Positions 1-7,321 of a DNA stretch of 64,000 nt are shown here, piece after piece. Below the pieces are notes generated by a model that did not search any database, had not been told where the DNA came from, and was given only the letters and a program-made list of their open reading frames with translations. Numbering within the stretch: the first letter of the stretch is position 1; the number at the start of each line of letters is the position of its first letter. Source of the stretch: Rhizobium leguminosarum (GTDB lineage Bacteria > Pseudomonadota > Alphaproteobacteria > Rhizobiales > Rhizobiaceae); NCBI RefSeq assembly GCF_004123835.1, contig NZ_MZMU01000015.1:186001-250000 (forward strand), written 5' to 3'. The position numbers and the translations under genes were made by a program.

Positions 1-157
1 CTGCGGAGTCATGTTCGGTCCAGGAGCGTGAGACTGACGGAAAGGCGCCCCAAGAGTCATCGTCGCTCTTCTCTCCAAAGCAGGTTCGCGGAGCGTGTTC
101 ACATTTCGTTCCCGCGATGCTAGTCTCACCTTCAGTGAAGGGCAAGGGGTGGCCTTT

Positions 158-997
158 ATGGATCAAAGGGGCAAGTTCGAGCGACTGAAGGCACTTCACC
201 AGGGAGACAGCGCCTTTGTCATCCCGAATCCGTGGGACGCCGGTTCGGCTCGCCTTCTCGCAAGCCTTGGCTTCGAGGCGCTGGCGACCACCAGCGCGGG
301 TTACGCCTTTTCCAAAGGCAAGTTGGATTCATTCGCGAGCCTTGGACGGGATGAGGTTCTTGAGAACGCCGCCGAGATCATCCGTGCTACGAATCTTCCT
401 GTCTCTGCCGACCTTGAAGATGGCTTCGGTGCGTCGCCAGAAACCTGTGCGGAAACCATCCGCTTGGCCTGCGAAACCGGACTTGTCGGCGGATCGATCG
501 AAGACGCAACAGGCAATCCTGCTGCCCCGATCTACGAGCTGTCGCAAGCCGTCGAACGCATCCATGCTGCAGCAGAGGCTGCACGCGGTCTGCCTTTCCT
601 TCTCACGGCGCGGGCGGAGAATTATCTTTGGGAGAGACCCGATCTGGACGACACCATCGAACGGCTGCAAGCATTTTCGGCCGCCGGAGCGGACGTGCTT
701 TACGCACCCGGCTTGCCTGATATCGAGGCAATCAGAACCGTTTGCGCGGCCGTGGACAAACCAGTCAACGTGGTCATGGGTTTGAAAGGGCGAAAATACT
801 CTGTTGCCGAACTGTCGAGCGTCGGAGTGCGCCGCGTGAGTGTCGGCGGCTCTTTCGCGCGGGCCGCGCTGGGGGCGTTGATGCGCGCCGCTATGGAGGT
901 GAAAACAGCCGGTACGTTTGGATATGCCGACGACGCGCTCTCTGCTGCAGTGGTTAGCCAACTGATGTCACGGGAGAAACGCCAGGACAGGCTATGA
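158..997 (+). CDS. Isocitrate lyase / PEP mutase family enzyme
   Basis: The protein resembles the PEP mutase / isocitrate lyase superfamily, whose TIM-barrel enzymes make or break C-C or C-P bonds in oxaloacetate-like acids. Supporting motifs are the N-terminal NPWDAGSARLL, the ATTSAGYAFSKG loop, the acidic metal-binding run SADLEDGFG, GGSIEDATG and the later TARAENYL. Its 279 residues fit the short single-domain members. I chose the ATG at 158 because family similarity begins at about MDQRGKF and a purine-rich AAGGGGTGG lies just upstream; the frame stays open upstream to 95. The classical catalytic KKCGH of isocitrate lyase is absent, so it is not a glyoxylate-cycle enzyme. The exact substrate cannot be told. 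It stands alone on the plus strand. Confidence 0.85.
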   Translation: MDQRGKFERLKALHQGDSAFVIPNPWDAGSARLLASLGFEALATTSAGYAFSKGKLDSFASLGRDEVLENAAEIIRATNLPVSADLEDGFGASPETCAETIRLACETGLVGGSIEDATGNPAAPIYELSQAVERIHAAAEAARGLPFLLTARAENYLWERPDLDDTIERLQAFSAAGADVLYAPGLPDIEAIRTVCAAVDKPVNVVMGLKGRKYSVAELSSVGVRRVSVGGSFARAALGALMRAAMEVKTAGTFGYADDALSAAVVSQLMSREKRQDRL

Positions 998-1033
998 GCT
1001 GGGCAGAAGCGAAAATCGAGGAACAAGCTTTCT

Positions 1034-1489
1034 TCAAGGGACCGCTGCGGCAGTTAGTTTGTCGTCAGCAGGACGACCCGGACGGAACGTCACGGTGACT
1101 TTCTTCGCGCGGATGAATCCATCCAGCCCGTAACAGGGTCGGAGCTCGATTTCGATGTCTTCCGGTCCTTTTGGCAGGGCATAGTAACCGGCTCGACCGC
1201 GATCAGTTGCGTAGCGGAGGACGAGACCATTGATCACGTTCTGGTGGCTGAAGCCGTGCAGCTGCAGGTCCATGATATCTTCGAAGGTGAAGGTGACGAC
1301 TGCGTGCTTGTCAAGGATGCGGTATCCATCTTGATCAACAGCGTCGGTGCCAATCCAGCCGTGAATCTTCAGCTCGCTGATGCCAGTGCGATTGAGAGCG
1401 AGACTCAAAATTTCCGCGTCATGAAAGGTCGGCTTCTGGCCGAACCACGCCAGCAGTTCCGGACCTCCGGGTATCTTCTCGTAGATCAT
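1034..1489 (-). CDS. Hypothetical protein, possible Imm50-type immunity protein
   Basis: This is a soluble 151-residue protein with no signal peptide or membrane segment. The N-terminal WFGQKPTFHDAEILSLAL and the middle stretch with DIMDLQLHGFSHQNVI recall the Imm50 family of polymorphic-toxin immunity proteins, where a FHDAE-like motif sits at the N-terminus. The match is from memory and only partial. No toxin gene is visible on either side, so if the call is right it is an orphan immunity gene. The neighbour upstream on the same strand is a small lipoprotein, and two strong stem-loops lie between them. The start has only a weak ribosome binding site (GTGAGATGAG), so a slightly different start is possible. 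Confidence 0.55.
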   Translation of the reverse strand: MIYEKIPGGPELLAWFGQKPTFHDAEILSLALNRTGISELKIHGWIGTDAVDQDGYRILDKHAVVTFTFEDIMDLQLHGFSHQNVINGLVLRYATDRGRAGYYALPKGPEDIEIELRPCYGLDGFIRAKKVTVTFRPGRPADDKLTAAAVP

Positions 1490-1568
1490 CTCATCTCACA
1501 CGGCAGATTGGTGATGCCACACGATAGCCATCTCAGATGAATTGGCAATCGGCCTGAGTGCACCGTGT

Positions 1569-1641
1569 CCGCCGCCTGCTGGGCGGCGGCTTCGTGCCAA
1601 CGAGTAGTCGCCGGCTTGCGAGCCTGACACCGCAAGCCGGC
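1569..1641. other. Two consecutive GC-rich stem-loops between genes
   Basis: Two perfect inverted repeats lie between the small lipoprotein and the Imm50-like gene. One pairs 1569-1576 with 1582-1589 (8 bp, 5-base loop). The other pairs 1610-1620 with 1631-1641 (11 bp, 10-base loop). Neither is followed by a U run on either strand, so they are better read as 3'-end stabilisers or Rho-associated structures than as intrinsic terminators. Confidence 0.6.
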
Positions 1642-1653
1642 TCCGGATCCTGT

Positions 1654-1986
1654 TTAGCGACCTTGAAAAATTTTAATCAGCTTCGGAGTGGGCCGGTGGC
1701 GTTTGATGTCAACGACGTCGTCATAGGTGGCGCGACCGGAAGCGATCGCTGCGATAAATCGATTGCAGCCAACGCGCGCAGCGTCTTTGTCCGAGGTGTT
1801 TGTCAAAAGGCCGAAGTTGCGGGTGGTCCTTCCATCGAAGCCCTTCACGCATTCTTTGACGGCTTCACTTCTCGCTCTCGAGCTGCCCTGCAGCAATGTG
1901 ACGAAAGCATCATAGTCCTGACGCGTCGGCGTGCAGGCAGTAAGCAATCCCATGGCAATCAATACTGTTACGATACCCGCGCGCAT
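1654..1986 (-). CDS. Small putative lipoprotein, unknown function
   Basis: A 110-residue protein with a short hydrophobic signal sequence ending in the lipobox LLTAC, so the cysteine at about residue 18 should be lipidated and the protein anchored to a membrane on the periplasmic side. The mature part is mostly polar and basic at its end, with two more cysteines (VKECVKGF and RVGCNRF) that could form a disulfide. No known domain is recognised. A ribosome binding site AAGGGAA lies about 10 bases before the ATG. It looks like one of the many small, poorly conserved rhizobial lipoproteins; function unknown. Confidence 0.65.
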   Translation of the reverse strand: MRAGIVTVLIAMGLLTACTPTRQDYDAFVTLLQGSSRARSEAVKECVKGFDGRTTRNFGLLTNTSDKDAARVGCNRFIAAIASGRATYDDVVDIKRHRPTPKLIKIFQGR

Positions 1987-2279
1987 AATTATATTATTCC
2001 CTTAATTACCCACTGATCGACGTTTGATGTTTATTTCGATTCGTGTGACGCGGGAAAGACCATGTGCGAAATTGCGAAGGTCGATCAGAAGGCAGAAATG
2101 CCGTGCTTCAATCGCGTTTGCAATGGCGAAGCCAGGACGTTGCGCTCGGCTGGAATTCGGCGGTCGTTTCGCTATTCGCAAAGCTCAGGAATGCGGTGCC
2201 TATATCTGTTCGAGCGGCGGCTTTGCACTGCTCGAACGTCTTCCGCAAATTCTTCTCTGGAATTGTTGCTCGAGCGATC

Positions 2280-2543
2280 TCAGTGAACGACCGAGAGGTA
2301 ACGGATGCCGGCTTCATCAGCCGCTCTCATCAGCGCTTCCCGCGCGGCGTTTGGGGGCGTCGTGCCGCGGATGGCATCGAGGCATGTCCTCACCGCCACG
2401 ACATACTCCTCGCCATCATCCCCAGGCCATTCGGAAATGAGCATGGTGGCTGCGTCGCCGAGGGTCCTGACGACGCTGTATTTATCTTGGCCGCTCATGA
2501 GGATCCTCAGTGCGGGAAACTGATGCGATGTGTACCGATTCAT
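2280..2543 (-). CDS. DUF982 domain-containing protein
   Basis: An 87-residue soluble protein of the DUF982 family, small proteins found in many copies in rhizobial genomes and of unknown function. The family pattern is visible as a central VRTLGDAATMLISEWPG segment followed by an alpha-helical tail with CLDAIRG, ARE.LMRAADEAGI. I place the start at the ATG at 2543 because AAGGACC lies about 8 bases upstream; an ATG farther upstream at 2570 in the same frame has no such site. It is flanked by non-coding DNA on both sides and is probably transcribed alone. Confidence 0.75.
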   Translation of the reverse strand: MNRYTSHQFPALRILMSGQDKYSVVRTLGDAATMLISEWPGDDGEEYVVAVRTCLDAIRGTTPPNAAREALMRAADEAGIRYLSVVH

Positions 2544-2978
2544 GACATTTGGTCCTTGCATCATAAACATATTAGTAACTCTGCAAGAAGCGTTCCAACC
2601 GGAGCTGCAGCATGATCATCCTCTATGAATCGGCAAAAGCAGTCGGCAATGCCTCTCCAGCCAGAAGCCGGGAACTTGTTTTAAACACATTGCCGTCATA
2701 TTGATTCATCTATCGAAATTGCTTGTCGAGCTTGGTTTGCGCCCTTGGCGTCCCAGCTGATCTTTCCTTTCAAAATCGATTTCTGCGCCGTCCGGCAGCC
2801 GCCGGAGGGTGATTGTCATGCCGGTTGAGGGGGAATCGTCATGAACGCAGGCAATTCTTTGATCGACGCAAGCCTCCGCCAAACACCCATCGTCGCTGCC
2901 TGATATGCCTTCGGTATTTGACCGCGGACGTCAGTAGCGGCATTCCGGTTGGGTTTTCCAGCCATTGAGGAGAATTTC
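2544..2978. other. Intergenic region, no firm gene
   Basis: No recognisable gene is seen in this 435-base stretch. Two very short plus-strand reading frames have plausible ribosome binding sites: 2612-2704 (30 codons, GGAG 8 bases upstream) and 2841-2903 (20 codons after a strong GAGGGGG). Neither product resembles anything known and either could be chance or the remnant of a lost gene. Confidence 0.4.
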
Positions 2979-3158
2979 ATGAGCAAGACCAATGCAGAGG
3001 CACTGTTGCGCAAAGCGCAGCGCCAGGTTGCCAATACCAGCGGCGGTGGCCATCTCGGCGGCACCAATTTCGGTCAGGGCAATGACGCCAAGACCTCGTC
3101 CGGAAGCGGCAATCGCCCGGCAGGCAAGGGCCGGCCGCCAGCTGGCGGCAAACGCTGA
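2979..3158 (+). CDS. Small glycine/serine-rich basic protein, unknown function
   Basis: A 59-residue protein. The first 20 residues form a charged helix (KTNAEALLRKAQRQV), and the rest is low-complexity, rich in Gly, Ser, Asn, Arg and Pro, ending GKGRPPAGGKR, so it is probably disordered and basic. The start at 2979 follows TTGAGGAGAATTTC, a strong ribosome binding site; the frame opens 30 bases earlier. A very good intrinsic terminator lies 50 bases downstream, which supports a real, independently transcribed gene. No domain is recognised and the role is unknown; the basic tail could bind nucleic acid, but that is a guess. Confidence 0.65.
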   Translation: MSKTNAEALLRKAQRQVANTSGGGHLGGTNFGQGNDAKTSSGSGNRPAGKGRPPAGGKR

Positions 3159-3208
3159 CCATAGCGCCGCGCGCCTTTTAAGACGCGCAAAGAACGCAGT
3201 GAAGACAG

Positions 3209-3236
3209 CCCCGCCAAAATGGCGGGGTTTTTGTTT
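3209..3236 (+). terminator. Intrinsic terminator after the small Gly-rich gene
   Basis: A perfect 7-bp stem, CCCCGCC / GGCGGGG, with loop AAAAT, is followed directly by TTTTTGTTT. This is a textbook Rho-independent terminator for the plus strand. Confidence 0.9.
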
Positions 3237-3266
3237 GGCAGATTGGAACACCCGGCTCGGCTCTTC

Positions 3267-3578
3267 TCAGCGATCCAGGAAATGGTCGAAGTAGATCTGG
3301 GGGATGGGGTAGGCGTAGACGCCTCTGTCGACGAAGCTGCGCCTGTAGAGGCAATTTCTGAGAGCCGCGTTGTAATGCAGGCTTCGCGGGTCCGGCGAGC
3401 CTCGTCGCCATGAGCTTGCCTCCGGCAGGCAGTGTTGGAGTGCCTTGTCGTATCGAGCCAGGAGGACCGGGTCGGTATCGACCCGAATGCCGCTGTAGGA
3501 TTGATAGTTTGAAGGAGATTCTGCGGCCGATATACAGGCCAGGCTAAGTGCAACACCAACGACTGCCATCAATCTCAT
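3267..3578 (-). CDS. Small exported protein, unknown function
   Basis: A 103-residue protein with a likely Sec signal peptide (MRLMAVVGVALSLACISAAES, cleavage around residue 19). A cysteine near the end of the signal does not form a convincing lipobox. The mature part holds two cysteines (LQHCLPE and LRNCLYR) that may pair in the periplasm, and is rich in Tyr, Arg and Asp. No family is recognised. AGGGGAG lies about 11 bases before the ATG. A long stem-loop stands between this gene and the DUF3597 gene upstream on the same strand. Confidence 0.6.
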   Translation of the reverse strand: MRLMAVVGVALSLACISAAESPSNYQSYSGIRVDTDPVLLARYDKALQHCLPEASSWRRGSPDPRSLHYNAALRNCLYRRSFVDRGVYAYPIPQIYFDHFLDR

Positions 3579-3645
3579 TGGACTTAATTCTCCCCTGATC
3601 GATTATCGAAGTATCGAGCGAAACGTTATTGGTTGCAGCGCCTGC

Positions 3646-3680
3646 GGGCAAGGGGACGCCTTGTCCGGCGTCCCTTGCCC
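3646..3680. other. Long stem-loop between two minus-strand genes
   Basis: The arm 3646-3660 (GGGCAAGGGGACGCC) pairs with 3667-3680 over about 14 bp with one bulged G and a six-base loop. It lies downstream of the DUF3597 gene. No U run follows on the minus strand, so it may protect a 3' end rather than terminate. Confidence 0.6.
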
Positions 3681-3735
3681 GGGACGTTACCCGCATGGCT
3701 GCCGCCACAGAATAGCGGCAGCGATGCGTCATCGA

Positions 3736-4185
3736 TCAATCCAGGAGGTCGGCCGGTACCTTGCCGCCGTTTTCCGAAAGCCGCTTCATCAGTGCCTTGT
3801 GCAGCCACATGTTCATTTTTGCGGAATCGTTGGTGTCGCCGGTATAGCCGAGTTCAGCGGCAAGTTCCTTGCGCTCGGTCAGGCTCGCATCCATCCCGAC
3901 GGCTTTCATCAGGTCTACGATCGAGCGGCGCCAATCGAGTTTCTGACCGCTCTTCTTCACAGCCGCGTCAAGGATCGGGACGATATCGACTGTGGCTGTG
4001 CCTGGCGCGGTGGCCGTGGGGACCGGCTTGCTTTGCGGGGCAGGGGCCGCAGGCGCCGGACTGGGGGCTGCCGACGGTGCGGCAGGCGCTGGCGCCGGCT
4101 CTGTCTTCGGCACGCCGGCAGCAACGGGTTCGGCTGCTTTCGCCTCTCCAAAGATTGCATGTTTGATCTTGTCGAAAATACCCAT
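3736..4185 (-). CDS. DUF3597 domain-containing protein
   Basis: A 149-residue protein with the DUF3597 layout: an N-terminal amphipathic segment MGIFDKIKHAIFG, a long Ala/Pro linker (about residues 20-65), and a C-terminal helical domain (about 66-149) containing LDWRRSIVDLMK, LTERKELAAELGY and MNMWLHKALMKRL. The C-terminal fold is thought to be a small helical bundle; no biochemical role is established. The start is firm, with GGAGG 7 bases upstream of the ATG. It has no signal peptide. It is probably a single-gene transcript running leftward into the stem-loop at 3646. Confidence 0.85.
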   Translation of the reverse strand: MGIFDKIKHAIFGEAKAAEPVAAGVPKTEPAPAPAAPSAAPSPAPAAPAPQSKPVPTATAPGTATVDIVPILDAAVKKSGQKLDWRRSIVDLMKAVGMDASLTERKELAAELGYTGDTNDSAKMNMWLHKALMKRLSENGGKVPADLLD

Positions 4186-4649
4186 TCTAAACCTCCAGTT
4201 CCATCAGATGAGAACATGCTGAAACATGGACTTCCCGCTTGATATATCCAGGCGGAAAGGGAGTTATTTTTAGCATGTTCAATCGTTGGTGGAAAAGCCC
4301 AGGACAGCTGTGGTCCATCATAAGGAACAGCTGCCATCGGATTGCTCGCCGCCGGCTGAGGATTGCTGGCGCAATCGGAGGGAATACTTCAGCAGCCTTC
4401 CGACTATCATCAGACATGCCCGCTTTTGGCACAGTCGGTCCGTCGATTCGGAGTTCAATAACCGCGAAGCATCATTATACGCCGCCCAACCGACTTGCCG
4501 CGCCCTGTCGTGAAACATTCGTCATCTCTTCACGTTGCCTTGCCATGAGCGTCCTGTAGTTGCAGGCGTCCGATCGATCGAAGGCACGCGCGTTCCTCGA
4601 TTTTCGACTGCCGGGCAGATCGTTCGGCGGAATGGAAACGGAGGAAAAC
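4186..4649. other. Intergenic region, no gene recognised
   Basis: This 464-base stretch between two divergent genes (DUF3597 leftward, the repeat protein rightward) should hold both promoters. Reading frames of 60-80 codons exist on both strands but have no ribosome binding site, rhizobial codon bias or family resemblance. No repeat or strong hairpin was noticed. Confidence 0.5.
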
Positions 4650-5297
4650 ATGACCCATAACCACAATAGACTGTCCTTTGCAGTGCTCGTATCCACCTGC
4701 GCCCTCCTTGCCATGACGGCAAGCGATGCGCGTGCGATCGATGTCGGTGTGTCGGTGAATGCAGGCAATGCCGTCAGCGCCGATGTCGGGGCTTCGATTG
4801 GCAGTGGGAGCGGAATCAGCGCCGATGCCAATGCTTCCGTTGGCGGCTCGAACGGCGTCAATGCCGATGCGACCGCCAATGCCGGCGGTGGCCGGGGCAT
4901 CGATGCCGATGTCAATGCCGGTACCGGCGGCGGCCGCGGTCTCGACGCAGACGTCAACACCAGGATCGGTGGCGGGCGCGGCGTCAATGCCGATCTCAAT
5001 GCACGCACCGGCGGTTCCGATGGAATCGATGCCAACGCCACGGCCTCGGTCGGCAGCGGTAATGGCATCGATGCCAACCTCGCCATCGGCAGGGTAGATG
5101 GGACAGGCAGCAGCGGGAGACCCGCGGCTGAGCGCAGTCTCAGCGCGTCGCAGATCCGCACCCTGGAGGCCTTCCAGGCGAGGCCCGTCAATGAGCAGCG
5201 CAAGATGCTCGCCCGTTGCGCCGATATCTCCGCCTCCGGCGGTGATTCCGGTCTTGCCGGTCTCTGCAGTCTGCTGCAGGCGACAGCCTTCCGCTGA
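4650..5297 (+). CDS. Secreted protein with tandem 14-residue repeats
   Basis: A 215-residue exported protein. Residues 1-29 are a signal peptide ending ASDARA. Residues 41-152 are about eight tandem copies of a 14-residue unit, roughly G-[IVL]-[ND]-A-[DN]-x-[NT]-A-x-x-G-[GS]-x-[RN], with a regular alternation of small, hydrophobic and acidic residues. The tail (about 155-215) is different: helical, with LSASQIRTLEAFQ and two cysteines (ARCADIS, AGLCSLL). The start is set by GGAGGAAAAC just before the ATG at 4650. Regular Gly/Asn/Asp repeats suggest a beta-solenoid or extended surface structure, but no function is known. A strong terminator follows at once. Confidence 0.75.
   Translation: MTHNHNRLSFAVLVSTCALLAMTASDARAIDVGVSVNAGNAVSADVGASIGSGSGISADANASVGGSNGVNADATANAGGGRGIDADVNAGTGGGRGLDADVNTRIGGGRGVNADLNARTGGSDGIDANATASVGSGNGIDANLAIGRVDGTGSSGRPAAERSLSASQIRTLEAFQARPVNEQRKMLARCADISASGGDSGLAGLCSLLQATAFR
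4770..5105 (+). repeat. Eight in-frame 42-bp repeats inside the secreted protein gene
   Basis: The DNA carries a 42-bp period matching the 14-residue protein repeat (residues 41-152). The best-conserved copies encode GIDADVNAGTGGGR, GLDADVNTRIGGGR and GVNADLNARTGGSD. The copies differ at many bases, so the array is old or under selection, not a recent slippage product. Confidence 0.8.
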
Positions 5298-5302
5298 ATG
5301 TG

Positions 5303-5340
5303 AAAGACCCGCCGAACCAGAAGGTGCGGCGGGTCTTTTT
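5303..5340. terminator. Intrinsic terminator between the repeat protein and aapP
   Basis: A perfect 12-bp stem (5303-5314 with 5327-5338, AAAGACCCGCCG / CGGCGGGTCTTT) is followed by further Ts on the plus strand. It ends the repeat-protein transcript and, lying between convergent genes, may also act on the aap operon. Confidence 0.85.
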
Positions 5341-5356
5341 CAAGGGACGCTTCGAT

Positions 5357-6130
5357 CTAGTGCAGGATCTGGCTGAGGAACAGCTTGGTGCGTTCGTGCT
5401 GCGGATTGTCGAAGAACTCGGCCGGCGAATTCTGTTCGACGATCTGGCCCTGGTCCATGAAGATGACGCGGTTGGCGACCTGGCGGGCAAAGCCCATTTC
5501 ATGGGTGACGCAGAGCATGGTCATGCCTTCCTCGGCAAGACCCACCATGGTGTCGAGCACTTCCTTGATCATTTCGGGATCGAGCGCCGAAGTCGGCTCG
5601 TCGAACAGCATGATCTTCGGGTTCATGCACAGCGACCGGGCGATCGCCACACGCTGTTGCTGGCCGCCGGAGAGCTGGCCCGGATATTTGTTGGCCTGTT
5701 CCGGAATCTTGACCCGCTTCAGGAAGTGCATGGCCACTTCTTCGGCCTGCTTCTTCGGCATCTTGCGGACCCAAATTGGCGCCAGCGTGCAGTTTTCGAG
5801 GATCGTCAGATGCGGGAAGAGGTTGAAGTGCTGGAACACCATGCCGACTTCGCGCCGCACCTCGTCGATCTTTTTCAGATCGTTGGTGAGCTCGGTGCCG
5901 TCGACGACGATCTTGCCTTTCTGATGCTCTTCAAGGCGGTTGATGCAGCGGATCATCGTCGACTTGCCCGAGCCCGACGGGCCGGCAATGACGATGCGCT
6001 CGCCGCGCATGACCTTCAGGTTGATGTCGCGCAGCACGTGGAAGTCGCCGTACCACTTGTTCATGTTGACGATCTCGACCGCCACTTCCGTTGCGGAAAC
6101 GGTGAGCTTTTTCGCTGGAGCTTCAGCCAT
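5357..6130 (-). CDS. aapP: General amino-acid ABC transporter, ATP-binding protein AapP
   Basis: The ATPase that powers the general L-amino-acid permease of rhizobia, acting on the cytoplasmic face of the inner membrane with AapQ and AapM. All ABC motifs are present: Walker A GPSGSGKST, the Q loop VFQHFNLFPH, the signature LSGGQQQR, Walker B IMLFDEP, and the switch histidine in VTHEMGF. Its 257 residues match the polar-amino-acid (HisP/GlnQ) subfamily. It is the last gene of aapJQMP and lies 35 bases after aapM. In R. leguminosarum this transporter takes up many amino acids and is needed for effective nodules; that is literature knowledge. Confidence 0.97.
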   Translation of the reverse strand: MAEAPAKKLTVSATEVAVEIVNMNKWYGDFHVLRDINLKVMRGERIVIAGPSGSGKSTMIRCINRLEEHQKGKIVVDGTELTNDLKKIDEVRREVGMVFQHFNLFPHLTILENCTLAPIWVRKMPKKQAEEVAMHFLKRVKIPEQANKYPGQLSGGQQQRVAIARSLCMNPKIMLFDEPTSALDPEMIKEVLDTMVGLAEEGMTMLCVTHEMGFARQVANRVIFMDQGQIVEQNSPAEFFDNPQHERTKLFLSQILH

Positions 6131-6165
6131 GACTATTTTCCCTCATTCTTATCGTTGTAGCGTTC

Positions 6166-7320
6166 TTATCGTTTGTGGCCGGTATCGAGATGGCGTTCCA
6201 TGAAGCCTGAATAGCGCGACATGCCGAAGCAGAACAGCCAGAAGATGAAGCCCGCGAAGATCAGACCCGTGATCGGCGTGACGGCGCTTGCCCAATTGGA
6301 ATCGGAGAAGTTCAACTTGACGATGCCAAGCAGATCGAACATGCCGATAATGGTGACCAGCGACGTATCCTTGAACGTTCCGATGAAGGTGTTCACGATG
6401 CTCGGGATGACCAGCTTGATGGCCTGCGGCATGATGATCAGCCGGGTTTTCTGCCAATAGCCGAGGCCGAGTGAATCGGCGCCTTCGAACTGTCCCTTCG
6501 GGATCGCCTGAAGGCCGCCGCGGATCACTTCAGCCATATAGGCCGACGTGAAGATCGACACACCGATCAGCGCCCGAAGCAATTTGTCTACGTTCCAGCC
6601 TGTGGGAAGGAAGAGCGGCAGCATGACACTTGCCATGAACAGAACGGTGATCAGCGGAACGCCTCGAATGACTTCGATGAAGGTAACGCAGAGCATCCGG
6701 ATGACGGGCATATTCGAGCGCCGCCCCAGCGCAAGCAGAATGCCACAGGGTAAGGAGACGGCAATACCGACAAAGGACAGGACGAGCGTCACCATCAACC
6801 CGCCCCAGAGCGGAGTCTCCACCACTTCGAGGCCGAAGCCGCCGTGAAGAAGCCAGAAGGCGATGACTGGCAGGACGGCGAACAGAAGAATGGCGTTCAG
6901 GCCCTTGCGCGGCGCCGACGGGATCAACATCGGAACCAGCAGCAGAATGAACAGGATCCCGACGATCGCCGGCCGCCAACGCTCACCGAGCGGATAGCGG
7001 CCGAATATAAACTGATCGTATTTGGCGCTGATGAAGGCCCAGCATGCACCACTCCAGCCGTCGGGCTGGATGCCGCCCTGGATCGTCGTCGCGCAGAATG
7101 TGCGGTCCGGCCCGGACCATACGGCCTGGATGAACAGCCAGTTGACGAGATGCGGCACGGCCCATGCGATGAGCGCAAGAGCGAGGACCGTCAGGATCAC
7201 GTCCTTCGGGGTTGCCAGGAGATTGCGGCGTATCCAGGCGACGGCTCCCCTCTCGCCGGGCGGCGGCGGTTCGGCGGCAAGGATGGACGTTCTGACAAAG
7301 GGTTTATCGGCGACCGACAT
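6166..7320 (-). CDS. aapM: General amino-acid ABC transporter permease AapM
   Basis: One of the two inner-membrane permeases of the Aap transporter. The 384-residue chain has several hydrophobic segments and a large non-membrane stretch near residues 60-110 typical of AapM. The C-terminal half is a His/Glu/Gln-type permease domain with the cytoplasmic EAA loop (EVIRGGLQAIPKGQFEGADSLGLG), which docks to AapP. I use the ATG at 7320 (MSVADKPF), one base from the aapQ stop, rather than the in-frame upstream ATG inside aapQ. The near-zero spacing implies translational coupling with aapQ. Confidence 0.95.
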   Translation of the reverse strand: MSVADKPFVRTSILAAEPPPPGERGAVAWIRRNLLATPKDVILTVLALALIAWAVPHLVNWLFIQAVWSGPDRTFCATTIQGGIQPDGWSGACWAFISAKYDQFIFGRYPLGERWRPAIVGILFILLLVPMLIPSAPRKGLNAILLFAVLPVIAFWLLHGGFGLEVVETPLWGGLMVTLVLSFVGIAVSLPCGILLALGRRSNMPVIRMLCVTFIEVIRGVPLITVLFMASVMLPLFLPTGWNVDKLLRALIGVSIFTSAYMAEVIRGGLQAIPKGQFEGADSLGLGYWQKTRLIIMPQAIKLVIPSIVNTFIGTFKDTSLVTIIGMFDLLGIVKLNFSDSNWASAVTPITGLIFAGFIFWLFCFGMSRYSGFMERHLDTGHKR

Positions 7321-7321
7321 C

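Noticed and set aside
1..157. A gene fragment at the left edge
   Set aside because: No frame with recognisable similarity or a credible end was found before 158.
216..785. Long open frames in other phases or on the opposite strand of the PEP-mutase-like gene
   Set aside because: They mirror the codon structure of the real gene in high-GC DNA, have no ribosome binding site and give Arg/Pro/Ser-rich nonsense proteins.
2024..2615. Plus-strand frames of 130-180 codons over the DUF982 gene
   Set aside because: They run opposite to a gene with family resemblance, and their products have no motif. The 69-codon minus frame at 2108-2317 likewise overlaps DUF982 and lacks support.
4187..4559. Frames of 75-106 codons between the DUF3597 gene and the repeat protein
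   Set aside because: No ribosome binding site, no bias in codon use, no family resemblance; treated as intergenic.
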